Positions 7,574 through 15,808 of a DNA stretch of 47,854 nucleotides are shown here, in pieces (the first letter of the stretch is position 1; every line of letters starts with the position of its first letter). This stretch comes from an uncultured Ruminiclostridium sp. Its GTDB lineage: Bacteria > Bacillota > Clostridia > Oscillospirales > Ruminococcaceae. The position numbers were made by a program, and so were the translations under genes. The stretch covers positions 1 to 47,854 of the forward strand of contig CALXBK010000011.1 of the NCBI GenBank assembly GCA_944386545.1. The letters are read 5' to 3'. A model generated the notes under the pieces. It did no database searches. It was not told the origin of the DNA and was given only the letters and a program-made list of their open reading frames with translations.

Positions 7574-9719
7574 CGTCTAAGAAGGGATTTCTGTTCTTTG
7601 ACGGCTTTATTATACCGTCTAAAAGACGTTTTGCGCCGCCTGAATTTCTTGTGCTTTTTCTGCGCTTTTCATTTCCCGGTATTTCATCGGGCGGCGTCTG
7701 CTCGAAATCGCCGAGAGTGATGACAGGGGGAGCGCTTTTTTCTTTCGGCTTTCTTTCAGCCTTTTCCTCAGTTTTTTTCACGCCTTCACTGCTGAAATTC
7801 TGAATTACCGAATCCGGCTTTGACGGCAGAATATCAAAATCATCGCCTGTTATCTCTGCGTCATCGGGTATATCCAAGGTCATTTCTGCGGTGCGCCTGT
7901 ACATACCTGCGGCATATCCCGCCTTTGACGAACGCATATAGCTTGCCCTGGCAATTGCTCCTGCAAAGCCGCTGTCGGGCTGTTCCCCGTCATCGGCTTC
8001 AGTCATTACGGGAAGCTCTATTTCCTCGTCGCCTACCCTGATTTCGGTCTTGCCGATTATTTCATCAGACTCTGAGGGAGTTTCGTTTATATCGTCGCCG
8101 AAATCGAAAATGGAATCAAGCGGATCAAGCTCGCGTTTGTTTACCTTTTCAAGCTCTGAAATTCCCTCGTCGAATACTCCGTCAAAGGGATTTTTAAATT
8201 CGTCAACCTCAAACGCCTGCGCCTGCTCTGCCTTTACAACACGGACAGTCTGCACGGGCTGTCCGGAAACAGCCGCTGAAATATCCTGTTGCTCCTGCTG
8301 CTGTTCTTCTTCCGCTTTGCTTTCTTCAAGCTCCCTTTCAAGCTGCTCCTGTCTGCGGCGGCGGTTTTCCTGCTCATATAATGCGCTTCGGTCTATACGT
8401 TCAAATACAAACGGCTTTACCTTCTGCTGTGCGGGCTTTGCTTCGCCCTTATCGGGTGCGGCAGGCTGTCCTGCGGGCTTTTCTTCGGCAGGTCTTGCGG
8501 GAGTAAATCGAAGCTCTCTTGAATATTTGTCAAATTCCTTAAATTCCGCTATGCTGAGCGTATTGTGGAGTATGCTCTCCTTTATTGCCATAAAGCTCTG
8601 ATACCACTCGGCAAACTCACGCTGGGTAAGGTCAACGTTTATTCTGCGGGACATATATGCGTAAAGCTCTCCGGTCATATCGTCAAGCTCGCGTACCTCT
8701 TCGGGAGTGCGGGGAGGAAGAGCCGTGCTTATTTCAAGGCAGGTTCTGCCGCCTGTCTGCGGTCTGCTGCAATAGTCGTGGTCATATTCCTCATCACGCA
8801 GGAAAAACTCGCCGCAACGCTCGCAATGTTGAAGCACTCCGCCGCTTTCGAGGAGTAAATCAATCTCTAAATCAATAACCGCCTTAAAGCTCTCGGAAAC
8901 ATACACTCTCTTAGGCATTGAGCGCATGGTGGTGATTATGGTTTTAAGCACCGAATCCGGCTTTTCGGGGATATAATTCTTTATGACGGTGAACACGTCC
9001 ATCGCTTCCGAATCCGCCTTTAGCGGTGAAAAACGCTTTACATTTTGCCCGCTGTATTCAATTTCGGGAAGGGACTGCTTTGCTATCGCCTTTGAAACGT
9101 TATTCACGATAAAGGGAGCAGACGGAAGCCTGCCCACGGAATAAAGGCAGGCGCCCGTAAAGCAGTCTGAGGGATAGCCCATCTCGTTTGCGGCAATTCC
9201 GAACGCCAGATCAAAATAATCCCTCTTTGCGTATGCGCCGGTTATATCGGTTTTTTCCGAGAAAATGAAATCTATCTTACGCTTGGCGTACTCCTGAAGC
9301 TTAAGCAGATTTACCCACTGATTTACGCCCTTGTTATGGCGATATTCGGTAAGGCGGGTAAACAACAGCTTTTCAAAAGGGCTTTGCGCGTTTATAAGGT
9401 CGTTCCAGAGGGTTGTTGTGCCTATTCCCCTCTCGCGGCAGATATATTCAATGAAAAAATCCTGTATAATCTTTTCGTACAGCCCGTGAGCGTTTGCCTC
9501 TACATACTTATGGCAGGCGCAAACCGCAGTCCTCAGCGAAATAATATCCTCAATGCGGTATTCTCTGTTAGCCTCACAGCGCTTGCAGTAATCGGTACAG
9601 CGCTTTATAAAGCCGGAAAAATCATAGCTTGCAAATCTCAATACCGAATCGGGATAGCGCAGGCTGTATATTTCGTTTGAATTTTTTCCGGTAAGGCTTA
9701 CAGTCCTGTTTTTCGCCAT
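7557..9719 (-). CDS. Large uncharacterised protein with a zinc-binding CxxC motif (DUF6076-like)
   Basis: 720 residues from the ATG at 9719, preceded by AAAGGGG; an earlier in-frame ATG at 9737 has no SD. The N-terminal ~400 residues look folded, with Cys-containing helices and the motif CERCGEFFLRD followed by YCSR (about 297-317), a treble-clef-like zinc site. From about 410 on, the sequence is low complexity: Pro/Ala/Lys, then Glu/Gln-rich (about 455-490), then acidic, ending in a basic tail. The architecture resembles DUF6076 proteins of Ruminococcus relatives as I remember them; the family name is tentative. It overlaps comFC and follows a membrane protein gene. Function unknown. Confidence 0.7.
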   Translation of the reverse strand: MAKNRTVSLTGKNSNEIYSLRYPDSVLRFASYDFSGFIKRCTDYCKRCEANREYRIEDIISLRTAVCACHKYVEANAHGLYEKIIQDFFIEYICRERGIGTTTLWNDLINAQSPFEKLLFTRLTEYRHNKGVNQWVNLLKLQEYAKRKIDFIFSEKTDITGAYAKRDYFDLAFGIAANEMGYPSDCFTGACLYSVGRLPSAPFIVNNVSKAIAKQSLPEIEYSGQNVKRFSPLKADSEAMDVFTVIKNYIPEKPDSVLKTIITTMRSMPKRVYVSESFKAVIDLEIDLLLESGGVLQHCERCGEFFLRDEEYDHDYCSRPQTGGRTCLEISTALPPRTPEEVRELDDMTGELYAYMSRRINVDLTQREFAEWYQSFMAIKESILHNTLSIAEFKEFDKYSRELRFTPARPAEEKPAGQPAAPDKGEAKPAQQKVKPFVFERIDRSALYEQENRRRRQEQLERELEESKAEEEQQQEQQDISAAVSGQPVQTVRVVKAEQAQAFEVDEFKNPFDGVFDEGISELEKVNKRELDPLDSIFDFGDDINETPSESDEIIGKTEIRVGDEEIELPVMTEADDGEQPDSGFAGAIARASYMRSSKAGYAAGMYRRTAEMTLDIPDDAEITGDDFDILPSKPDSVIQNFSSEGVKKTEEKAERKPKEKSAPPVITLGDFEQTPPDEIPGNEKRRKSTRNSGGAKRLLDGIIKPSKNRNPFLDDGNEE

Positions 9720-9752
9720 TATTTGCGCCCCTTTCATGAAATACTATATAAA

Positions 9753-10517
9753 TCAATAATCCTCGTCCTCTTCTGTTTCAATATCAAGCGAGTCAAAGTC
9801 AAATTCTCTCAGTCTGCCGTCGATATACAGCGTGTGGTCGTCCTTCCATTCAACGTCCGCAGGCTTTGAGTAATCAGAGGTTATAAGGTGAATGCTTCTT
9901 CTTGCGTTACGACATTCTACAAAGGGCAGGCTGATGTCGCCCTCGGTTTCTTCAAGATAGAAGGATACCGTACGGCTTTTATCGCTTTCGGGATCGACAT
10001 ACAGCACAACTCTGTACAAACCGTCCGACGAATAGCGGTAACCCGTGCTTCTTCTGGACAAATCCACATCCATAAAGCTGATACTTCCGAAAAGCATCTC
10101 AAAGGTGAGATAAACAAGCACGCCTACAACATACATTATGAGATAAATCGTGCCAAGTACGATTTTGGTGGTTTCTCCGACGCCGGTAATAAAAAAGATT
10201 ACTATGCTCGACACAACGCACGGAACAACGAAAAACCAGTTGCCGAAGCCGAACAGCAATATCGCAAAAGCAAAAAACGGCGACAGCACCGATACTATTC
10301 TCGTAATTATCTGCTTGCGCGTAAACAGCGAAAGACCCACAAAAATAACATTTATAAAAATATGAAGCGTATAGAGCGCGCCCTCGTGAGTAGGCTCAAG
10401 ATAATACCCTGCAAGCAACAGCGCAATACCGCCCAAAAATACGGGATAAGCGAGCGTCAGCACAGATACGCCTAAATTAAACCATTTATTTGTAATAAAT
10501 TTAACAAACTTTTCCAT
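9753..10517 (-). CDS. Hypothetical multi-pass membrane protein
   Basis: 254 residues. Four to five hydrophobic segments fill residues 12-160 (for example GGIALLLAGYYL, HIFINVIFVGLSLF, AFAILLFGFGNWFFVVP and VLGTIYLIMYVVGVLVYL). A soluble C-terminal domain (about 165-254) is probably beta-rich and ends in an acidic tail (FDFDSLDIETEEDEDY). No enzyme motif is visible. It lies 33 nt upstream of the zinc-motif gene and probably starts that operon. I do not recognise the family. Confidence 0.7.
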   Translation of the reverse strand: MEKFVKFITNKWFNLGVSVLTLAYPVFLGGIALLLAGYYLEPTHEGALYTLHIFINVIFVGLSLFTRKQIITRIVSVLSPFFAFAILLFGFGNWFFVVPCVVSSIVIFFITGVGETTKIVLGTIYLIMYVVGVLVYLTFEMLFGSISFMDVDLSRRSTGYRYSSDGLYRVVLYVDPESDKSRTVSFYLEETEGDISLPFVECRNARRSIHLITSDYSKPADVEWKDDHTLYIDGRLREFDFDSLDIETEEDEDY

Positions 10518-10557
10518 TTAAGATCCTTTCAGTCCGAATCGGGACGATGGCAAAATT

Positions 10558-10609
10558 CCGTCTATTTTATTTTATACTAAAAGGGGAAAAATTTCAAGTA
10601 TATAGACGG
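10558..10609 (-). promoter_or_regulatory. Candidate promoter flanked by an 8-bp inverted repeat
   Basis: CCGTCTAT (10558-10565) and ATAGACGG (10602-10609) flank an A/T-rich stretch which, on the minus strand, holds TTGAAA and TATAAA with a short spacing of about 15 bp. It lies 40-90 bp upstream of the membrane protein gene. The arms could be an operator or simply a stem; the promoter match is weak. Confidence 0.35.
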
Positions 10610-10626
10610 ATTTTGCGTATAAAACT

Positions 10627-10652
10627 TTTGCGTTGCCTAATGGCAACGCAAA
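10627..10652 (-). terminator. Probable terminator of the dcw operon after ftsZ
   Basis: A perfect 11-bp stem, TTTGCGTTGCC (10627-10637) with GGCAACGCAAA (10642-10652), has a 4-nt loop, about 25 nt after the ftsZ stop. The T run on the minus strand is interrupted (AAAAGTTTTA), so efficiency is uncertain. Confidence 0.65.
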
Positions 10653-10676
10653 TAAGTATTTAATCTATGTCGGAAA

Positions 10677-11822
10677 TCAGTTTCCTCTGCTGTTGAGGAT
10701 ATTCATAAGATCCGAGAAGCTGTCGTCCTCACTCATCTCTCCGGGGGCAGAGGGGAACTCAAGCGACTTTGAATCAAGCGTCTGAAGCGGCTCGTCCGAA
10801 GAACCTGAAAGCACGCTCTGAACAGCGTTATCGGAAGTAACGAGAGAGTTGCCGGCATCATCCCTAAAGCAGGTTGCAATAACCGTAATATTCATCTCGT
10901 TTGAAAGGCTGGGATCAAAGCTTACACCGTGAATAACCTCTACATTGGGTGCGGCAGCCTCGGTAAGCAAATCCATAACTCTTGCAACATCGTCAAGAGT
11001 GGTATCCTCTGAAATTGAGAAGTTCACAAGCAGCTTGCCTGCATTCTTGATTGAGGTTTCAAGCAACGGGCTTTCCACTACCTCGCGGACAGCCTGCTCT
11101 GCGCGGTCGTCGCCCGTACCGTGGCCTATTGCCATATGTGCGTCGCCTGCACCCTCAAGCGTTGCCTTGACATCCTCAAAGTCAATGTTGACCTCTCCGT
11201 CCACGTTTACAAGGTCGGAAATACCCTTCACCGCCTGGTAAAGCACATCGTCAACCATTGCATACGCCGCCTTTATGGAAATGTTCTTTTCCTTGATTGT
11301 AAGAAGACGCTGGTTAGGAACGATAATCAAAGCGTCAACGTGCTTTCTGAGCTCTGCAATTCCCTGCAAAGCGACATTCATCTTGAATTCACGCTCAAAG
11401 GCAAAAGGCTTTGTAACAACGCCGACGGTAAGTATACCCATCTCCTGGGCAATCTCAGCGATTACGGGAGACGCGCCCGTACCTGTGCCGCCGCCCATAC
11501 CTGCCGCTACGAACACGAGAGAAGCGCCCTTTAAAACACTGGCCACATCGTCCTTGTTTTCCTGTGCGGATTCAGCCGCCTTTGAAGGTCTGCCGCCTGC
11601 ACCTCTGCCCTTTGTGGTCTTTCTGCCTATCTGAACGCGCTCCATAGCGTCGCCGTCCTTGCTTTTCAAAGCGGCTACATCGGTATTTACTATAATAAAG
11701 TCAACGCCCTCAACCTTGTTGCGCACCATGTTTTCAACGGCGTTTCCTCCGCCGCCTCCGACACCGACAACCTTTATCTTGACGTCTCGCTCAAACTCTT
11801 CTTCATCGAATTCAAAATCCAT
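10677..11822 (-). CDS. ftsZ: Cell division GTPase FtsZ (divergent)
   Basis: FtsZ polymerises into the Z ring that organises septation. The 381-residue protein has the tubulin signature GGGTGTG (110-116), the NTDVAALK strand (46-53), and the T7 synergy loop N212-x-D214-x-x-D217 that completes GTP hydrolysis in the next subunit. Two features are unusual. The segment normally close to GLGAGANPEIG reads GRGAGGRPSKA (72-82), and the C-terminus is a short acidic linker ending DDSFSDLMNILNSRGN, without the usual DIPxFLR-type peptide that binds FtsA, SepF or ZapD. It is the last gene of the dcw cluster with its own upstream promoter and a GGAGG SD. Confidence 0.95.
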   Translation of the reverse strand: MDFEFDEEEFERDVKIKVVGVGGGGGNAVENMVRNKVEGVDFIIVNTDVAALKSKDGDAMERVQIGRKTTKGRGAGGRPSKAAESAQENKDDVASVLKGASLVFVAAGMGGGTGTGASPVIAEIAQEMGILTVGVVTKPFAFEREFKMNVALQGIAELRKHVDALIIVPNQRLLTIKEKNISIKAAYAMVDDVLYQAVKGISDLVNVDGEVNIDFEDVKATLEGAGDAHMAIGHGTGDDRAEQAVREVVESPLLETSIKNAGKLLVNFSISEDTTLDDVARVMDLLTEAAAPNVEVIHGVSFDPSLSNEMNITVIATCFRDDAGNSLVTSDNAVQSVLSGSSDEPLQTLDSKSLEFPSAPGEMSEDDSFSDLMNILNSRGN

Positions 11823-11863
11823 TTTGCATTCCTCCGTTTTCGGGTAAAACCTTTTACTTTACT

Positions 11864-11892
11864 ATTCTAACAGATTTTATAAATAAATGCAA
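11864..11892 (-). promoter_or_regulatory. Internal promoter of ftsZ
   Basis: Minus strand TTGCAT (11887-11892), 17-bp spacer, TAGAAT (11864-11869), about 40 nt before the ftsZ start. It lies in a 144-bp gap after ftsQ, so ftsZ can probably be made independently of the long dcw transcript. Confidence 0.7.
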
Positions 11893-11966
11893 GGGTTTTT
11901 ATAAAAATAATTCGCATTTGTAGTTTAAAATTTGCAATTTGGCACAACATCTTGTATTTTTCGTGA

Positions 11967-13316
11967 TTATTCTTCGGGAATTTCCGTTGTATCGCCTATC
12001 TGAGGACCGTCATCGGAGCTGTCAGAGGTGTTATCTGAAGTACCGTCATAAACAGGTCTGAACGTAACCTTCATGTTGTAGGCGTCATCTGTCAGCTCAG
12101 ACAGTATGATAATTCCCCTTTCGCCCTCAAATTCACCCTTGTCAATGAGATTTTTTGCAACCGACAGCTTTACCTGTGCATTTGAAATGTCTCCGAGCTC
12201 CAAAGTAAGCGTGCTGTCATATTGCAGGGTTATTTTGTATATACTTGAAATGTCAATTGACTTGATTTTTTCCTTCAGTCCCGTTTTCTCAATCACCTCA
12301 AGCAAATCGAACAGTATTGCGTACTTCTTTTCGGAATCTGCTTCATACTCCGAATCAATATCCGAATACAGCTTGACGCATTTGAGCAGGCGGCTCAGAT
12401 AGTTTCGGCTCTCCTCGTTTGACACGGAGAGAAAATCGCCGTCTACCGCATATTCAGGCTCAAATCCCGTTACAACAACACAGCTCTTGTTCGGCGTTTT
12501 AAGGTCGCTGTCCATTATTCTGCCGTTTTCGGAAACAAGATAATATACGCCGTCCTTTTTCACATTTGCCGCAGAATTTGCCTGAACTAAGGTTATTTCA
12601 AGAGTATTGCTGAATATATGACGGCTTACCGTTGCCTTGTCGATGTAGGGCAGATTGTCAAGAAGCCGTTTTTCAACCGCCGCAACATCCATCACCACCA
12701 TGTTCTCGCCTTTGTTTACGCCCAGCGCCTTTACAACCTCGTCATAGCTGTACACGGTTTCGCCCGTGACAACAAAGTTTTCCGCCTTGAAAAGCACCGT
12801 AGTAGAAAGCACGCCCAGCACAACTGCGGCGATAATACCGAACATGATGTAATAAATCAGATAAGCTGAGAGCCGTTTTCTTCTTGTGCGGGTACGGCTC
12901 TTTTTTACACCCTTCTGACGCAGAGCCTTTGCTTGTATGTTTATGGGCTTTACCGTCTGAAATTCACCGGTTGAGCCGTCCTCGGCATACTGCGGCTTTT
13001 TGTAAAGCTCCGCTTTTTTTTTGCGTGTCGCTTCTGCCCTTATTTTTTCGGGAGAACGGGGCGGCATTTCGTCTTTTTGCGTTACCGAGCTTTTAGCTTC
13101 AGCCTTATTCGGCTGAATGTTTTTTGATGGCTCTTTACCTTTTCTTTTTCCGAAAGGCTTTCTTTCGGGTTTTGCCCTATCAGCTTCTTTTATACCTGAT
13201 TTTGCTTCGGACTTTACGCTGTCCTGCGTTGTTTGTACGGGAGCTGAGCCTTGCCGCTTTTTACCCGAGGGCGGCATTTCAAACGACAGCCCGTTTCTAT
13301 TGTTATTATCCGCCAT
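11967..13316 (-). CDS. ftsQ: Cell division protein FtsQ/DivIB
   Basis: DivIB/FtsQ is a bitopic protein that with FtsL and FtsB/DivIC recruits and activates the septal synthase FtsW-PBP. The 449-residue protein has a long basic, low-complexity cytoplasmic region (1-150, many Lys/Pro/Ser/Glu), one membrane helix (about 152-175, LIYYIMFGIIAAVVLGVLST), a POTRA domain beginning FKAENFVVTG, and the beta domain. The acidic Ser/Asp-rich tail (SDNTSDSSDDGP) is extracellular. The cytoplasmic extension is longer than in E. coli FtsQ. Start and SD (AAAGGA) are clear; it follows murA closely. Confidence 0.85.
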   Translation of the reverse strand: MADNNNRNGLSFEMPPSGKKRQGSAPVQTTQDSVKSEAKSGIKEADRAKPERKPFGKRKGKEPSKNIQPNKAEAKSSVTQKDEMPPRSPEKIRAEATRKKKAELYKKPQYAEDGSTGEFQTVKPINIQAKALRQKGVKKSRTRTRRKRLSAYLIYYIMFGIIAAVVLGVLSTTVLFKAENFVVTGETVYSYDEVVKALGVNKGENMVVMDVAAVEKRLLDNLPYIDKATVSRHIFSNTLEITLVQANSAANVKKDGVYYLVSENGRIMDSDLKTPNKSCVVVTGFEPEYAVDGDFLSVSNEESRNYLSRLLKCVKLYSDIDSEYEADSEKKYAILFDLLEVIEKTGLKEKIKSIDISSIYKITLQYDSTLTLELGDISNAQVKLSVAKNLIDKGEFEGERGIIILSELTDDAYNMKVTFRPVYDGTSDNTSDSSDDGPQIGDTTEIPEE

Positions 13317-13339
13317 TTTGCTCAGTCCTTTCCTTTAAT

Positions 13340-14602
13340 TTATACACGCTTTATACAAGCTCCCACGCCTCTCAAAGCCTTTTCGATTGATTCATAGCCT
13401 CTGTCGATGTAGGCTGTGCCGCTTATTACGGAGCTTCCCTCTGCGGCAAGCGATGCTACCACAAGAGCCGCGCCGCCTCTTAAATCGCAGGCGACGGTTT
13501 CTGCCCCGCTTAAAGCCTTCACGCCCTCGATAACCGCCACTCTGCCCTCCACCTTTATTGAAGCGCCCATTCTGCAAAGCTCTCCCACATGGCGGTAGCG
13601 GTTTTCAAAGATATTTTCCACAAATACCGATGTTCCCCTTGCAATACAGCACACTGCCGTAAGAGGCGCCTGCGCGTCGGTCGGAAAGCCGGGATACGGC
13701 ATTGTCCTTACGGTATGGGGAGCTTTAAGCGTCGCTCCCGAGCTGATATATACATTGCCTTTGCCGAAGCTGTATACCTTACAGCCCATACTGCGAAGCA
13801 CGGGTATGACCGAATCAAGGTGCGCCGCATTCGCTCCGCTGAGGATAAGCTCTCCGCCTGTTGCCGCCGCACAGCACATATACGTTGCCGCCGCTATTCT
13901 GTCGGGTATCACCCTATGCTCACAGCCGTGAAGCTCAGCTACTCCGACGATTGTAATGCGGTCGCTTCCCATTCCGCTTATTTTCGCTCCACAGGAGTTG
14001 AGAAAATCGGCAAGGTCACAGATTTCCGGCTCTCTTGCGGCGTTGTGTATCTCAGTAGTACCCTTTGCAAGCACCGCCGCCAAAATGATATTTTCAGTCG
14101 CTCCCACAGACGGGAACGACAGCGTTATCGCCGTGCCGCAAAGCCCCGACGGAGCAGAGCATTCAAGATAGCCGTAACGCTCCTCGATTACCGCACCCAT
14201 GCTTTTAAGCGCGGAAAGGTGCAGGTCGATAGGTCGCGGTCCAAGCTCGCAGCCGCCGGGATATGACAGACGGCAATGTCCCATTCTGCCGAGCATTGCA
14301 CCTAAGAACACAATGGAGGAGCGCATTTCACGCATAAGGGAAACGGGTACCTCGCAGCCGCTTACACCTTGCGCATTTGTAATCACCGTACCGCCCTCGC
14401 GCCTGCATTTTACCCCGATATGGCTTAAAATGCGGCAAGCCGCATCTATATCGGTAAGCCTCGGACAATTATGTAATACACATTCTCCGTTTACAAGCAC
14501 CGTTGCCGACAAAAGCGGGAGCGCGGCATTCTTTGCGCCGTGTACCGCAATTTCGCCCTCAATGCGCTTACCGCCGCTGACTATCAGCTTTTGGTTTTCC
14601 AT
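13340..14602 (-). CDS. murA: UDP-N-acetylglucosamine 1-carboxyvinyltransferase
   Basis: MurA transfers enolpyruvate from PEP to UDP-GlcNAc, the first committed step of peptidoglycan synthesis. The 420-residue protein has the N-terminal HGAKNAALPL (21-30, with the conserved Lys-Asn) and the active-site loop PGGCELGPRPIDLH with C118. That is the Cys residue alkylated by fosfomycin, so the enzyme should be of the sensitive type. The C-terminal DLRGGAALVVASLAA motif is also present. In many bacteria murA is outside dcw; here it lies between murG and ftsQ. Confidence 0.95.
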   Translation of the reverse strand: MENQKLIVSGGKRIEGEIAVHGAKNAALPLLSATVLVNGECVLHNCPRLTDIDAACRILSHIGVKCRREGGTVITNAQGVSGCEVPVSLMREMRSSIVFLGAMLGRMGHCRLSYPGGCELGPRPIDLHLSALKSMGAVIEERYGYLECSAPSGLCGTAITLSFPSVGATENIILAAVLAKGTTEIHNAAREPEICDLADFLNSCGAKISGMGSDRITIVGVAELHGCEHRVIPDRIAAATYMCCAAATGGELILSGANAAHLDSVIPVLRSMGCKVYSFGKGNVYISSGATLKAPHTVRTMPYPGFPTDAQAPLTAVCCIARGTSVFVENIFENRYRHVGELCRMGASIKVEGRVAVIEGVKALSGAETVACDLRGGAALVVASLAAEGSSVISGTAYIDRGYESIEKALRGVGACIKRV

Positions 14603-14660
14603 AGTATCACCCTCTCATGGCTTTTTACCATATTATGCGTTTGAGAGGGATTGTGTTATT

Positions 14661-15788
14661 TTAAGAGCTTAACCCCATCAAGGTGATAATCTCGCTTAAT
14701 ATCTTATCTGCGGCGCTGCCGTTTGAAAGTGACGCCGCATTTTCGCCCATAAGCTCAAGCAGGGCAGTATCGCTGATAAGCTCGCCGACCTGCGCTATAA
14801 GATTTGCCGCTGTCAGCTCCTTATCGTTTATTATTCTGCCCGCATTGGCGTTCTGAAGCGTAAGAGCGTTATAATACTGGTGATTTTCCGCCGCATAAGG
14901 ATAAGGAACGAGTATGCTCGCTCTGCCTATTGCCGTAATCTCCGTCAGCGTCATTGCGCCCGCCCTCGTTATAATGAGGTCGCTTGCACACATACAGGTG
15001 TACATATTGTCGATGTACTCCTTGATTATAAAATGCGGATTATCTGTATCAACGCCAAGCTCCTCAAGGCTTTTGAGAAAGGTTTCCCGTCCGTGCTTGC
15101 CGTAGCCGTGGATATGATTGATATTGCCCTTTTTCTGCTCCCATGCGAGAAGCTGTGATACCGCCTCGTTTATCCTTACCGCGCCCTGGCTTCCTCCTGC
15201 TGACAGCACCGTAATGCAGTCAAGAGGCAGACCGAGCCGCTTTTTCGCCGCCTGCTTTTCCTCTATGGGAATGTTGTTTCTCAGCGGATTTCCCGTTACA
15301 ACGCACTTTTTACACTCCTTAATGTGCTTTTTTGCGTCAGCCGAGCCGAGCATTACTATATCCGCCTTTGAAGCGAGCATTTTGGTGGACACTCCGGGCA
15401 AAGAGTTGCTTTCGTGTATTGCGGTTTTAATGCCGCATTTTACTGCGGTTTTAAGCACAGTACCCGTAACATAGCCGCCCGTGCCGATAACAAGGTCGGG
15501 CTTAAATTCATCGAAAATCTTCTTTATTTTTTTTCCTGCGGTGATATAGCACTTTGCCGCCTTAATATTCAACTTTATGCTTTCAGGGGTAAGTCTGCGC
15601 TGTATTCCCGCCATTTCAACGGGAGAAAAGGCATAGCCCGCCTTTTGCGCAAGTTTTGCTTCAAGTCCCGACGGTGAGCCGATAAAGAGTATTTCGGTAT
15701 CCGGTAAAACGTTTTTCAGCTTGTCGGCAATAGCCAAAGCGGGGTTTATATGTCCGCCTGTACCGCCTGCGGCAAATGCAACCTTCAT
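14661..15788 (-). CDS. murG: Undecaprenyldiphospho-muramoylpentapeptide beta-N-acetylglucosaminyltransferase
   Basis: MurG adds GlcNAc to lipid I to make lipid II on the inner membrane face. The 375-residue GT28 protein has the N-terminal glycine loop GGTGGHINPA (8-17), a second loop SAGGSQGAVRINE, and the UDP-GlcNAc-binding region ITRAGAMTLTEI with the downstream VPYPYAAENHQYYNA motif. Length is standard. SD AAGGAG precedes the ATG. It lies between ftsW and murA as in other clostridial dcw clusters. Confidence 0.95.
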   Translation of the reverse strand: MKVAFAAGGTGGHINPALAIADKLKNVLPDTEILFIGSPSGLEAKLAQKAGYAFSPVEMAGIQRRLTPESIKLNIKAAKCYITAGKKIKKIFDEFKPDLVIGTGGYVTGTVLKTAVKCGIKTAIHESNSLPGVSTKMLASKADIVMLGSADAKKHIKECKKCVVTGNPLRNNIPIEEKQAAKKRLGLPLDCITVLSAGGSQGAVRINEAVSQLLAWEQKKGNINHIHGYGKHGRETFLKSLEELGVDTDNPHFIIKEYIDNMYTCMCASDLIITRAGAMTLTEITAIGRASILVPYPYAAENHQYYNALTLQNANAGRIINDKELTAANLIAQVGELISDTALLELMGENAASLSNGSAADKILSEIITLMGLSS

Positions 15789-15808
15789 TTTTGTTTCTCC
15801 TTTTGTGT

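Noticed and set aside
11121..11634. Plus-strand frames of 119-137 codons opposite ftsZ
   Set aside because: Shadows of a strongly recognised gene on the other strand; no SD or protein-like motifs.
13392..13577. 61-codon minus-strand frame in the 3' part of murA
   Set aside because: Out-of-frame overlap within murA with very basic low-information sequence.
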